A stretch of 12,914 bases of DNA from Baffinella frigidus (taxonomy: Eukaryota; Cryptophyceae; Cryptomonadales; Baffinellaceae), in contig MU647114.1 of NCBI GenBank assembly GCA_026770585.1, forward strand, positions 1 to 12,914, given 5' to 3'. The first letter of the stretch is position 1, and each line of letters begins with the position of its first letter. This document shows positions 1 to 8,139 of the stretch, one piece after another. The position numbers and the translations under genes are program-made. The notes under the pieces were generated by a model. That model saw only the letters and a list, made by a program, of their open reading frames with translations, did not search any database and had not been told where the DNA came from.

Positions 1-380
1 GAGGGACGGCGAGCGCGCAGCGGGGCGACCCCCCACATTCGTCGGGCTGTGGAATTAGGCCATGTAAATAAACATGTTCGATATGGAGCTTGACCCCTCC
101 CGGCATGCCCATCACATACTCTATCCACACGGTGGACTGCGAGGATGTCACAGCACTCATAATCTGGACGTAACGTGTCCAACTTTGTACCTGGGAAGGG
201 CTACACCAGGTGAAAGACTCCTTCTGAAAATGAAAACCTCGCAGTCCACCGAGTGGGTGGCAGCACTGAAGAACCTCTATCGGCTCTTGCCAGGTGCGGG
301 TATCTAGGCTCTGGGGACAGATTATGAGGAGGAAGGCTGTGAACAGCACGCCAACAATCTCACCAAGGTCTCACCTAGGA
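1..380 (+). repeat. Left arm of a ~380-bp long inverted repeat
   Basis: This segment matches the reverse complement of 6690-7075 almost base for base. By eye there are about nine substitutions and one 6-base insertion in the right copy. The match runs from the first base of the window to TCACCTAGGA at 371-380 and then stops abruptly, so the inner boundary is sharp. The outer boundary is not visible because the window begins inside or at the edge of the arm. The arm has its own short inverted repeat: CGGTGGACTGCGAGG at 130-144 pairs with 237-251. The two arms enclose the telomere-like arrays, giving a foldback-like layout. Whether this is a mobile element, a subtelomeric repeat or the product of an inverted duplication cannot be told without flanking sequence. 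Confidence 0.93.
74..307 (+). CDS. Small ORF in the left inverted-repeat arm, function unknown
   Basis: A 77-codon ORF begins at an ATG just after an AATAAA (67-72) and ends in TAG. I do not recognise the protein and see no domain, signal peptide or membrane segment. The only argument for coding is comparison with the 79-codon copy in the right arm. The 6-base length difference is a whole two codons, three substitutions are silent (GGA/GGT, GTA/GTC, CGG/CGT) and two change residues (Met/Val near the start, Thr/Ile in the TSQS-T/I-EW stretch). That is too few changes to prove selection, and the frame may be open by chance. Confidence 0.2.
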   Translation: MFDMELDPSRHAHHILYPHGGLRGCHSTHNLDVTCPTLYLGRATPGERLLLKMKTSQSTEWVAALKNLYRLLPGAGI

Positions 381-1177
381 ACCGTTCACCATAAACCATG
401 AACTATTGACCTTCAACCATAAAACAAAAACCATGAACCATGAACGATGAACCATAAACCATAAATCATGAAGCTAAACCGTGAGCCCTACACCCTGAAT
501 CCTGAATAACAAACCACAGAGAATAAACCATAAACCATGAAGCCTAAACCCAAATCCCTCAACCCTGAACTCCAAACCCTAAACCCTAAACCCTAAACCA
601 TAAACACTGGAGACTAAACGCTTATCCTCAAATCCTCAACTCTCAACCCTCTACCCTCAACACTAAACCATCAACCCTAAACACTGAACCCTGAACACTG
701 AATCCTAGACCCTGAACCCTGAACCCGAAGCACCAAACCCTAAAACCTAAAACCTAATAAGTAGCTCCTCAACCCTGAACCCTCAGCCCTCAACTCTGAA
801 CCCTGAATCCTGAACCCCAAATCCTGACCCTCAACCTTCAATCCCAATCCCCAAACCCTGAACAATAATCCCTGAGCCCTGAGCCCTACTAACCCCCAAA
901 ACAAAACAAAATGAATCGTAAACCCTAAACACTATTCCTAAACATGAAAGCTAAAAGCCTAAAGCTTAACGCCTAAACTCTAACCTCTGGACCCTGCACC
1001 CTGAACACTAAACCCTAAAACACAAACCCTAAACCGTAAACCCTATGCCCTGAACCCTAAACCCTAAACCCTAAACCTTGAAAGCTAATTCTTTAACCAA
1101 AACTCCAAGCCCTAAACCTTAAACCCTCAACCCTCAAGCCTAAACCCTCAAGCCTAAACCCTAAACCCTAATCCTTG
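381..1177 (-). repeat. Degenerate telomere-like array, CCCTAAA orientation
   Basis: Nearly every seven bases read as CCCTAAA or a close variant (CCCTGAA, CCCTCAA, CCATAAA, CCATGAA). Perfect consecutive units occur only in short runs, for example around 577-600 and 1052-1075. The G-rich TTTAGGG strand is the minus strand. No gene is visible. The mix of variants suggests an old interstitial array and not freshly made telomere. Confidence 0.9.
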
Positions 1178-1330
1178 TGAGGATCCCAGGCCGCATGCCT
1201 GGAGCATGTGTGCATCATGCTTGTGTCCTGTATTTTCCTGGTCACGTGCAACCCCTCAAGTGCGGTCACGTTACCAAACATCGGAGTTTCCCACTACATC
1301 AAAGTTCCCCACTGAGTTCCTACCCATAAT
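1178..1330. other. Non-telomeric island within the array
   Basis: About 150 bases of mixed sequence interrupt the heptamer array, with no ORF and no recognised family. It contains two copies of GGTCACGT (near 1240 and 1264) flanking a short AT/GC-mixed spacer, and a small GCATGC-rich stretch near 1193. It could be remnant subtelomeric DNA or an old insertion. Confidence 0.5.
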
Positions 1331-1615
1331 CCTCAAACCCTGAACACCAGAGTTTGATCCACCATAAACCATAAAACATCAATCCAAAGGTTTAGGGTTT
1401 AGGATTTGGGGCTTGGGGTCTAGGGTTTCGGGTTGAGGGTTTCGGGTTTCGGATTGAGGGTTGAGGGTTGAGGCTTTAACCCTTAACCGTAACCCAAATC
1501 ATCAACCCTCAACCCTGAACCTCAACCCTCAACACTTAACCTTGAACCCTAACCCCCTCAACCATGTTTTCTCAACCATCAACCCTCACCCCTAAACCCT
1601 GAACCCTATCCCTTA
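1331..1615. repeat. Telomere-like array with an internal strand switch
   Basis: CCCTAAA-type heptamers to about 1387 give way to G-rich units (TTTAGGG, TTTCGGG, TTGAGGG) from about 1388 to 1475. They then return abruptly to the C-rich orientation up to 1615. The second switch (G-rich into C-rich) has the head-to-head polarity of a telomere-telomere junction; the first has the opposite polarity. Confidence 0.8.
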
Positions 1616-1708
1616 AGTGACCAGGCCTTCAAATTTGCAGGCCTGAGGTCCTAGGCTGGTCCTAGGGCCCTACCGTAGGGCGTATGAGCCTACTGGGCAG
1701 TTAAGGGA
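1616..1708. other. Island with a decayed hairpin-repeat core
   Basis: This non-telomeric stretch contains the short inverted repeat CAGGCCT...AGGCCTG (about 1620-1644). It is followed by GGTCCTAGG, CCTAGGGCCCTACCGTAGGG and GTATGAGC. The last elements match the centre and arm vocabulary of the hairpin repeats at 10800-12425 (CCTAGGGCCCTA, CGTAGGG, TATGAGC). It is probably a fragment of that family that landed in the telomere-like DNA and then decayed. Confidence 0.5.
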
Positions 1709-4700
1709 TACACTAAACCCCGAACCCTTGATATTGAACCCTGGGCCTTGAAACCTAAGCCCTGAACCCTGAACCCTGAACAATGAACCTTAAACCCTGA
1801 ACCCTGAACCCTAAACTCTAAACCCTAAACCCTCAAACCTAAACCACAAACCCTAAACACTAAACCCTAAACCCCCGACCCTCAACCCTCAGCCCTCAAC
1901 CCTCAACCCTAAACCCTAAACCCTCAACCATGAACCCTACACCCACAAACCTAAACTCGACACCCTGAAACCTAGACCCTAAACCCAAAAACCCAAACCC
2001 TACACACTAAACCCCAAACCCTAAACCCTAAACTCTGAACCCTAAATCATGAAAACCTAAACCTCTGGCCAGGAAACCTAGACCTCTGGCCCATCTCAGA
2101 CCGGAAAATCTGAAACCAAAATTCTAAACCAAAACCCAAAATTTCTGACACTAAACCTGAAACCCTCAACACAATAACTCATTCTGAACACCAAACCCTA
2201 AACCCTAAACCCTAAACCCCTCCTCCTGAACCCTGAACCCTCAACCCTCAACCATAAACCATAAACTCAGAACCCTGAACCCTGAACCACAAACCCTGAA
2301 CCCTACACCCTGAACCCTACACCCTGAACCCTGAACCCTGAGCCCTAAACCCACAAACAGAACAAGTCACCCTGAACCCTGAACCCTGAAAACTTCACTG
2401 AACAACAAAACCAAAACCCTAAACCCAGAACCCTGAAACCCGAGTCCTAAACCCTCGCTTAAAACGAAAAACTAATCCCTCAACCCTGAAGCCTCAATCC
2501 TAAACCTTAAAATCATAAACAACAATCAATAAACCGTGAAACCTAAACCGTAAACCCTAAGCACTCAGCCTTCAGCCCTAAACACTAAACCCTAAACACT
2601 AAACCCGAAACCCTAACCCCTGAACTCTGAACCCTGAACCCTAAATCCTAACCCCTAAATCCTGAACCCTAAACCCCAAACCCTTAACACCATACCCGGA
2701 AAAATAAACCTCAAACCCTAATCCCTTAACCCGAAACCCGAAACCTCCAATCCTGAGCTCAAAACCCGGATCACTAAACACTGAACCCAAAGCCAAAACT
2801 CTTAGACCTTCAACCCCTCAATTCCAAAACCATCGCCAACCACCACTCCCTGAATCTTAAACCCTGAACCCTGAAACCCAAACCCTTACTGAACATCAAC
2901 CCAAACCCTCAATCTTCAATCCTAAAACCTAAACACTAAACCATAAACCGTGAATCTTAACCCCTGCACCATAAACCCTTGAACTTTATCCCTAAACCCT
3001 AAACCCTAAACCTTTAACCTTGAAAGCTAAACCCTAAACCCTACACCCTGAACCCTAAACCCTAAGGCCTAAACCCTACACCCTAAACCCTAAACCCTAA
3101 ACCCTAAACTCTGAACCCCAAACCCTAAATCCTGAACTCAAACCCTTACACCCTGAACCCTGAAATCATAACCCTGAACCTTACCCCATAAATAATAAAC
3201 CCCAACACCCAAACACCGAACTCAAAACCCCAAACCATGAATCTGAAACCATGAACCCTAAACCCTTTCTCAGCACGAAAACTTAATCCCAAACCATAAA
3301 CCCAAACCCCTGAACTCTAAACCCTAAATGACAAGCAATGAACCATGAAACCTAAACCGTAAACCGTAAGCCGTAAGCCCTGAGCCCTGAAGCCTAAACT
3401 CGAAACCCGAAACCCTAAAACCTAAGCCCCAACCCCTAAACTCTTAACCCCACACCCTGAACCCTGCACCCTGAACCCTGAACCCTGACCCCTGACCCCT
3501 GAATCCTAAACCCTAAAACTCACAGCCTAAACCCTGAACCCTAAACCCTAAACCCTAAACCCTGAACCCTAAACCCCAAACCCTTCACAATAAATCCTGA
3601 AAAATAAACCCTAAACCCTGAACCCTTAACTCGAAACACTGAACCCTCAACCCTCAACCCCAGACCTCAAACACTAAACACTAAACCCTGAACCCTAAAC
3701 ACTCAACCAAAACCCGAAACCCCTCAACCTTCAACCGCTCAACTAAAACCCCCACCAAACACCAAACCCTGAACCTTAAGCCCTGAACCCTAAAAAGTCG
3801 ACCCTTGCTCAACCCAAGCCCTCAACCCTCAATCTTAAAACCTAAACCCTGAACGATAAACCGTGAATCTTAACCCCTACACCCTAAACCCTTGAACTTC
3901 ATCCCTAAACCCTAAACCCCAAATCCTTAACACTAAACTCTAAACCCAAAACCCTAATCATGAACCTGAAATCATAAACTCTGAACCCTGAAACCAAAAC
4001 CCTAAACCTTGAACTCTAAACAGCAGACCCGAAACCGTCAACCCCTATCTCGAAAACCCAAACCCTGAACCTGAAACCCTGAACCCTAAAACCCGTACGA
4101 AAAACCAAACCCTACAACCTGAATCCTGACCCCTAAACCCTGAACCCTGACTCTAAACCCTGAATCCCAAACCCTAAACCCTGAACACTAAGCCCTAAAA
4201 CCTGAAACCATAAACCATAAACCCTCAACCCTAAACACTAAACTTTAAACCCCAAACGAAACATCCGAAACCCTAAACCTCGAACCCTAAACCCTGAATC
4301 GTAAACACTGAACAATATATCCCAAGACCTGAACACTTAACCCCCAAACCTAAAACTCCGAACCAAAAATCCAAATCCGAAACCCTAAACCCTGAAACCT
4401 TGAAACCTAACCATAAAATCTTTATAAAACACCAAACCCTAAACACTCATCCCTAAACCCTAATCCCTAAACAATAAACATCAAAACCTAAACCCTAAAC
4501 CCTTAACCCTACACCCTAAACACCAAAACTTAAATCCTGAACCCTAAACCCTAAACCCTGAACCCAAACCAACAACCCTCAGCCCCCCCAAACTTACTCA
4601 ACACCAAACCCAAAATTTTAAACCACGAACCTTCAATCCCAAACCCTTACTCAACAATGCTACCTAACTCCTCAACCCTCAACCCTAAACCCTAAACCAT

Positions 4701-5212
4701 AAACCCTGAATCATAGACCATAACCCTTGACCCCTACACCCTGAACCCAACACCCTAAACCCTAAGTAATGAACAATGGACCAGGCAGCCTCAACCCTAA
4801 AACACAAACACCAAACATCACACACCAAACCTTAAACCCTAGACACTAACCCTTGATCCCAACCTCTGAACCCTCAATCGTTAACCATAAACCCCCAACC
4901 CTACCCCTAGACTCTGAACCCTGAACCCCAATTCGTCAACGCTGAACCCTGAAACCTCAACCCTGAACCTCAAACCCTAAACAATAAACCCTAAACCCTA
5001 AACCCTAAACCTTGACCCCCAAACCCTGAACCCCAAACCCCGAACCCTAAACCCTAAACACTGAACCTTAGACCCTGGACACTACAATCCTTATTAAACT
5101 CCAAACCCTACACCCTAAACCCTGAACCCTTATCCCTCAATCCCAGAACTTCAATCCTAAACCCTGAACCCTAAACCCGAAACACAAACCCCTATACCCC
5201 AAATCCCAAATA
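1709..5212 (-). repeat. Main 3.5-kb degenerate telomere-like array (CCCTAAA orientation)
   Basis: About 500 consecutive heptamer-like units read CCCTAAA or variants, with CCCTGAA and CCCTCAA especially common. Runs of three to five perfect units are scattered through it, for example around 3079-3106 and 4993-5008. Small insertions and deletions shift the register often. I see no ORF of note, no RNA gene and no recognisable inserted element. A perfect-repeat telomere would not accumulate this many variants, so the array is interstitial or inactive. Confidence 0.9.
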
Positions 5213-5793
5213 AGGTTTAGGGTTGAGGGGTCAGGATGAGAGTTAAGCGTTTATGTTTTATGTTTTATGTTTTGGGGTTCAGGGTTGAGGGTTGAGGGTT
5301 CAGGTTTTACGGTTCAGGGCTCTGGGTTTAAGGTTGAGGTTGAGGGATTAGGGTCAAGGGTTAGGGGTTAAGGGTTTAGGTTTTAGGGATTCGGTTCATG
5401 GATCAGGGCTTAGGGTTCAGGACTTATTGTTAAGGTTTCACGGTTTATGGTTTGTAGTTTAGGGTGGATGGTTTAGGGTTTTTGGTTGAGGGTTCCAGCT
5501 TTGGGTTCAGGGTTCAGGGTTTAGGGTTTACGGTTTCATTTTTAGGGTTTAGGGTTCAAGGTTCAGTGTTTAGGGTTTTATCATTCAGAGTTCAGGGTTC
5601 AGGATTTTGGGTTCAGGGTTTGGGGTTTAGGGTTTAGGGTAAGGGAATATGATTTGAAGATCAAGGTTTAGGGTTCAGGGTTTAGGGTTTAGGTTTCAGG
5701 GTTCAGGTTTTAGGGTCCAGGCTTCAGGGTTGAGGGTTTATTGTTTATGGTTCATCATTAAGGGTTCAGGGTTTAGGGCTCACGGTCCAGGGA
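5213..5793 (+). repeat. Telomere-like array, TTTAGGG orientation
   Basis: The orientation flips at about 5213. From here plus-strand units read TTTAGGG, TTCAGGG, TTGAGGG and TTTACGG. The block is as degenerate as its neighbour, so the inversion is probably not recent. It ends in a short AT-rich spacer (5794-5814). Confidence 0.88.
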
Positions 5794-5814
5794 CATGTCG
5801 AGAGTAAACAAAAA

Positions 5815-6056
5815 CAAAAGCCCAAACGATAAACCCCAAACCTTGAACCTTGAACCCCAAACTCTGAGCCCTAAACCCTAAACACTGAACCTTGAACCCC
5901 GAACTCTAAGATCTTTACCAACCCATACCCTACACCCTACACCCTAAACCTTGAACCCAATAACTTCAACCCTAAACCCTAAACCCTAAACCCTAAACCC
6001 TAAACCCTAAACCCTAAACCCTGAACCCTACACCCCAACCCCCAAATCCCAAGAGG
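5815..6056 (-). repeat. Telomere-like array with a perfect seven-unit run
   Basis: The array is back in CCCTAAA orientation. Positions 5970-6018 are seven perfect, uninterrupted CCCTAAA units, the longest perfect run inside the inverted-repeat arms. This may be the youngest or most recently homogenised part of the block. The run ends in a CCCTGAA unit. Confidence 0.9.
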
Positions 6057-6058
6057 GT

Positions 6059-6372
6059 CAATGGTTTAGGGTTTAGGGTTTAGGGATTAGGGTTTAGGGT
6101 TCATGGTTGTGGGTTTAGGATTTAGGATTTAGGGTTTATGCTTTATGGTAACCATAAACCCGAAACGCCAAACTCTGAATCCCACACCCCGAACCCTAAA
6201 CTCTCAACACTGAACCTCAGACTCTGAACCCTAAACTCCTTACTGAACACAACCCTACACCCTGAACCCTAAATCCTGAACCCTAAACCCTGAACCCTAA
6301 ACTCCAGATCTTCAACCCTGAACTCCGAACCCTAAACCCCAAGCCCAAAACCCTAAACACCCAACCCCAAGT
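6059..6372. repeat. Paired inverted telomere-like blocks with head-to-head junction at 6150
   Basis: Units at 6059-6150 read TTTAGGG-type and then change to CCCTAAA-type up to about 6372. The junction itself is nearly palindromic: TTTATGGTAACCATAAA at 6142-6158, imperfect only at the centre. This G-rich into C-rich polarity is what a fusion of two telomeric ends would leave. The segments are short and degenerate, so local inversion is equally possible. Confidence 0.8.
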
Positions 6373-6689
6373 GAAGATAAGGGTGTACAGTGTAGGGTCT
6401 GGGGTTTAGGGTTTAGGGTTGAGAGTTCAGGGTTCAGGGTTCATGGTTTAGTGTTTAGGGTTCAGGGTTATCTATGGCAACCCTAAAGTTGATGGTTCAG
6501 GGTTTAGGGTTTAGGCTTCAGGAGTTAGGATTGAGGCTTCAGGGTTCGGGATTGAACGTTTATTGTTTATTATTCATGGTTCAGGGTTCAGGGCTCACAG
6601 TTGAGAGACCAGAATTTGCAGTTGTGGTTTGTGGTGTATGGTTTAAGGTTTGGGGTAAACATTCGTTCAGAAGCCTGAGCAGCACAGGC
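6373..6689 (+). repeat. Telomere-like array, TTTAGGG orientation, fading into the right arm
   Basis: Units of TTTAGGG, TTCAGGG and TTGAGGG run to about 6600. They then decay into sequence that only loosely follows the heptamer (GGTTTAAGG, GGTTTGGGG) before the inverted-repeat arm begins at 6690. The open frames here reflect the absence of stops in the repeat and are not genes. Confidence 0.75.
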
Positions 6690-7075
6690 TCCTAGGTGAG
6701 ACCTTGGTGAGATTGTTGGCGTGCTGTTCACAGCCTTCCTCCTCATAATCTGCCCCCAGAGCCTAGATACCCGCACCTGGCAAGAGACGATACATGTAGA
6801 GGTTCTTCAGTGCTGCCACCCACTCGATGGACTGCGAGGTTTTCATTTTCAGAAGGAGTCTTTCACCTGGTGTAGCCCTTCCCAGGTACAAAGTTGGACA
6901 CGTGACGTCCAGATTATGAGTGCTGTGACAACCTCGCAGTCCACCGTGTGGATAGAGTATGTGATGGGCATGCCGGGAGGGGTCAAGCTCCACATCGAAC
7001 ATCTTTATTTACATGGCCTAATTTCACAGCCCCACGAATGTGGGGGGTCGCCCCGCTGCGCGCTCGCCGTCCCTC
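6690..7075 (-). repeat. Right arm of the ~380-bp long inverted repeat
   Basis: This is the reverse complement of 1-380. It carries a 6-base insertion at the position matching left-arm base ~280 and about nine substitutions. The outer end is the CCCTC at 7071-7075, which corresponds to the first base of the window. The sequence beyond it (AACGTAGTGC) is unique here. A TTTATT at 7004-7009 reads AATAAA on the minus strand, so the arm could supply a polyadenylation signal for the minus-strand gene that ends at 7209; this is inference only. A shorter relative of the arm's AGAGCCTAGATACCC stretch recurs near 11353-11368. Confidence 0.93.
6763..7002 (-). CDS. Small ORF in the right inverted-repeat arm, function unknown
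   Basis: This 79-codon ORF is the counterpart of the one at 74-307, two codons longer and differing at two residues. I do not recognise it and it shows no known motif. The opposite strand of the same arm is also open for over 100 codons, which weakens the coding argument because both strands cannot easily be real. It is recorded only because the frame survives in both diverged copies. Confidence 0.2.
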   Translation of the reverse strand: MFDVELDPSRHAHHILYPHGGLRGCHSTHNLDVTCPTLYLGRATPGERLLLKMKTSQSIEWVAALKNLYMYRLLPGAGI

Positions 7076-7208
7076 AACGTAGTGCAGAGTCCTACAACGG
7101 TTGGCTGATCTAGTGCATGCGTGGCTCAGCTACCGACGCCCCCGCTGCGCGGTCGTGTGCAGCTCTAGCTCTAGCTCCAGCGCGCGGTCGAGGTCGCGCA
7201 AGGTCGCG
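7076..7208. other. Short 3' flank between EF-hand gene and inverted repeat
   Basis: About 130 GC-rich bases separate the stop codon of the minus-strand gene from the inverted-repeat arm. The stretch contains three near-perfect AGCTCT/AGCTCC hexamers in tandem (about 7161-7178). No polyadenylation hexamer is visible within it. The gene therefore ends almost against the repeat boundary. Confidence 0.5.
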
Positions 7209-7733
7209 TCAGCGGCGGAGCTGGAGAGCGCCGGAGAAGGACGCGTCGGGGTACACCTCCCGCTGCATGAACTGCTCGAACTCGCCGAAGTCCACCTCCC
7301 CGTCGCCGTTGAGGTCCAGACGCGTGACGACATCTTGGATGCGGGCGGTGTGCGGGTCCGGCCGAAGCCAGTTCTGGCGGAGCCAGCGCCGGAGGAGGAC
7401 CTCAGAGAGCGGGCGGCGCTGCTCGTCGAAGCGTGCCGCCATCTTGAGCTCGTCGAGGTTGATGGTGGAGCTGTGGTCAGCGTCGAAGCTCTTGAAGGTT
7501 TGCTTGGTGAGTTTCTCTCGCAGCAGGGTCTCAGTCCCGCCGGACGGCCTCGTCAGAGTCGTGGTGCCTTCACCAGACATGCTCGTCATGCTCCGGACCA
7601 CGGCACTGCCCCGGGTGCAGATCCTGGGTGAAGCGCCGTGCAGCTCCGGGGCAGACACGCTCCGGCTCACGGGTGCAAATGCAGTCGCGCCGACGATGGC
7701 ACCGGCGAGGGCGAGCGTCTTGAGCGAGAACAT
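7209..7733 (-). CDS. Plastid-targeted protein with two EF-hands
   Basis: This 174-residue protein starts with a hydrophobic signal peptide (residues 1-18) followed by FAP at 19-21. That 'A-FAP' signature, plus the Ser/Arg/Thr-rich stretch to about 65, is typical of import into secondary red-lineage plastids. Two calcium-binding loops are visible. Loop 1 is 84-95, with D84, D86, S88, T90, N92 and E95; the usual glycine at loop position 6 is a serine. Loop 2 is 140-151, canonical, with D140, N142, D144, E146, D148 and E151. About 45 residues, rich in Arg, Leu and Trp, separate them. There is no membrane segment after the leader, so it is probably a soluble stromal calcium sensor. The start is supported by the signal peptide directly after the ATG. 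It is divergent from the antenna gene at 8467 and shares its upstream block and EF-hand style (LT...F...D.D.S..I...ELKMA). Specific function unknown. Confidence 0.85.
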   Translation of the reverse strand: MFSLKTLALAGAIVGATAFAPVSRSVSAPELHGASPRICTRGSAVVRSMTSMSGEGTTTLTRPSGGTETLLREKLTKQTFKSFDADHSSTINLDELKMAARFDEQRRPLSEVLLRRWLRQNWLRPDPHTARIQDVVTRLDLNGDGEVDFGEFEQFMQREVYPDASFSGALQLRR

Positions 7734-7814
7734 GTTGGTTGGAGGGAGCGGTGCGGTGCTGAAGAGGAAGCGGCGGGGCGTGTGTCGGGAGAGCGGGAGC
7801 GGTGATGTCTTGGA

Positions 7815-7861
7815 GAGGTAGCGATGTGCTGCGTGTAAGGAGCGCGGTCGGGTGGATGAAA
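7815..7861 (-). promoter_or_regulatory. Shared 47-bp leader/core-promoter block, minus-gene copy
   Basis: Read on the minus strand, this block matches 8332-8378 on the plus strand at all but two of 47 positions. It lies 82-128 bases upstream of the ATG of the EF-hand gene. Beyond it, towards the ATG, both leaders stay pyrimidine- and CAC/CGC-rich but align only in patches. It could be a core promoter with start site, a 5'-UTR element or a leftover of duplication. No TATA box is evident. Confidence 0.75.
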
Positions 7862-7891
7862 CCTGTTTGGCACCAGGCCAACTGAATCTTA

Positions 7892-7910
7892 CCCCCTCCC
7901 CCCCTCCCCC
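7892..7910 (-). promoter_or_regulatory. G-tract upstream of the shared block (minus strand)
   Basis: On the minus strand this reads as G5-A-G7-A-G5, about 30 bases upstream of the shared leader. The plus-strand gene has a similar G-rich tract (about 8281-8299) at nearly the same distance from its leader copy. Such runs could fold as G-quadruplexes or bind zinc-finger factors. Role inferred from position only. Confidence 0.45.
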
Positions 7911-7913
7911 GAC

Positions 7914-7949
7914 GTGTGGTAAACACCTAAATTTAGGTGTTTACCACAC
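7914..7949. repeat. Perfect 36-bp palindrome in the divergent promoter
   Basis: The left arm (7914-7931, GTGTGGTAAACACCTAAA) is exactly complementary to 7932-7949 with no spacer. The centre is CCTAAATTTAGG. It sits directly beside the minus-gene G-tract. It resembles in design, but not in sequence, the palindromic core of the 42-bp repeats at 9547-9704. It may be a dimeric protein-binding site or a cruciform-prone insertion footprint. Confidence 0.8.
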
Positions 7950-7982
7950 AAATCTCTGCCCTTGGTCACGCTGTACACACGA

Positions 7983-8012
7983 GAACGTTCACGAGATTGT
8001 TCTAGAATCTTC
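7983..8012. promoter_or_regulatory. Heat-shock-element-like cluster 1
   Basis: The stretch contains GAA (7983), TTC (7988) and GAG (7993) at 5-base spacing. After a 2-base shift come TTC (8000), GAA (8005) and TTC (8010), also at 5-base spacing. The second trio is a perfect three-unit nGAAn-type heat shock element, the DNA site recognised by trimeric HSF in eukaryotes. It lies about 140 bases from the minus-gene leader block. HSF binding is inferred. Confidence 0.6.
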
Positions 8013-8097
8013 ACATGACTCGCGTTGATCTAAGGCTCTGTATTTTTCTCACAGAAACCTGTCTTGTAGGGACGCAAGCATGGAAACCCCTCTTATT

Positions 8098-8120
8098 GAA
8101 GGTTCCAGAAGGTTCCAGAA
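8098..8120. promoter_or_regulatory. Perfect five-unit heat shock element
   Basis: Units GAA (8098), TTC (8103), GAA (8108), TTC (8113) and GAA (8118) alternate with exact 2-base spacers. This is the textbook HSF-binding arrangement extended to five units. It includes two tandem copies of GGTTCCAGAA. It lies almost exactly midway between the two leader blocks (7861 and 8332), so it could serve both genes. A chance match at this phasing is unlikely, but function is inferred. Confidence 0.75.
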
Positions 8121-8128
8121 CACATCAA

Positions 8129-8136
8129 TGACGTAA
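8129..8136 (+). promoter_or_regulatory. TGACGTAA bZIP-type site
   Basis: TGACGT is the core bound by many bZIP factors, including the aureochrome blue-light receptors of photosynthetic stramenopiles. It sits 9 bases from the five-unit heat shock element. One short motif can occur by chance, and the host lineage is not established here, so this is only suggestive. Confidence 0.35.
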
Positions 8137-8139
8137 TTA

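Noticed and set aside
381-6689. The telomere-like block read as one simple end-to-end chromosome fusion
   Set aside because: A simple fusion would read TTTAGGG then CCCTAAA once. Here the outer polarity is the reverse and there are several switches, so a single fusion does not explain it.
6721-7113. 130-codon plus-strand ORF over the right inverted-repeat arm
   Set aside because: It runs out of the repeat into unrelated flank, overlaps the arm's other ORF on the opposite strand and shows no recognised motif. The same frame is not kept open at full length in the left arm.
7101-7821. Long plus-strand ORFs (176 and 234 codons) opposite the EF-hand gene
   Set aside because: They are antisense to a gene with a clear targeting peptide and EF-hands. 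High GC content keeps antisense frames open, and their Ser/Arg-rich translations show no domain.
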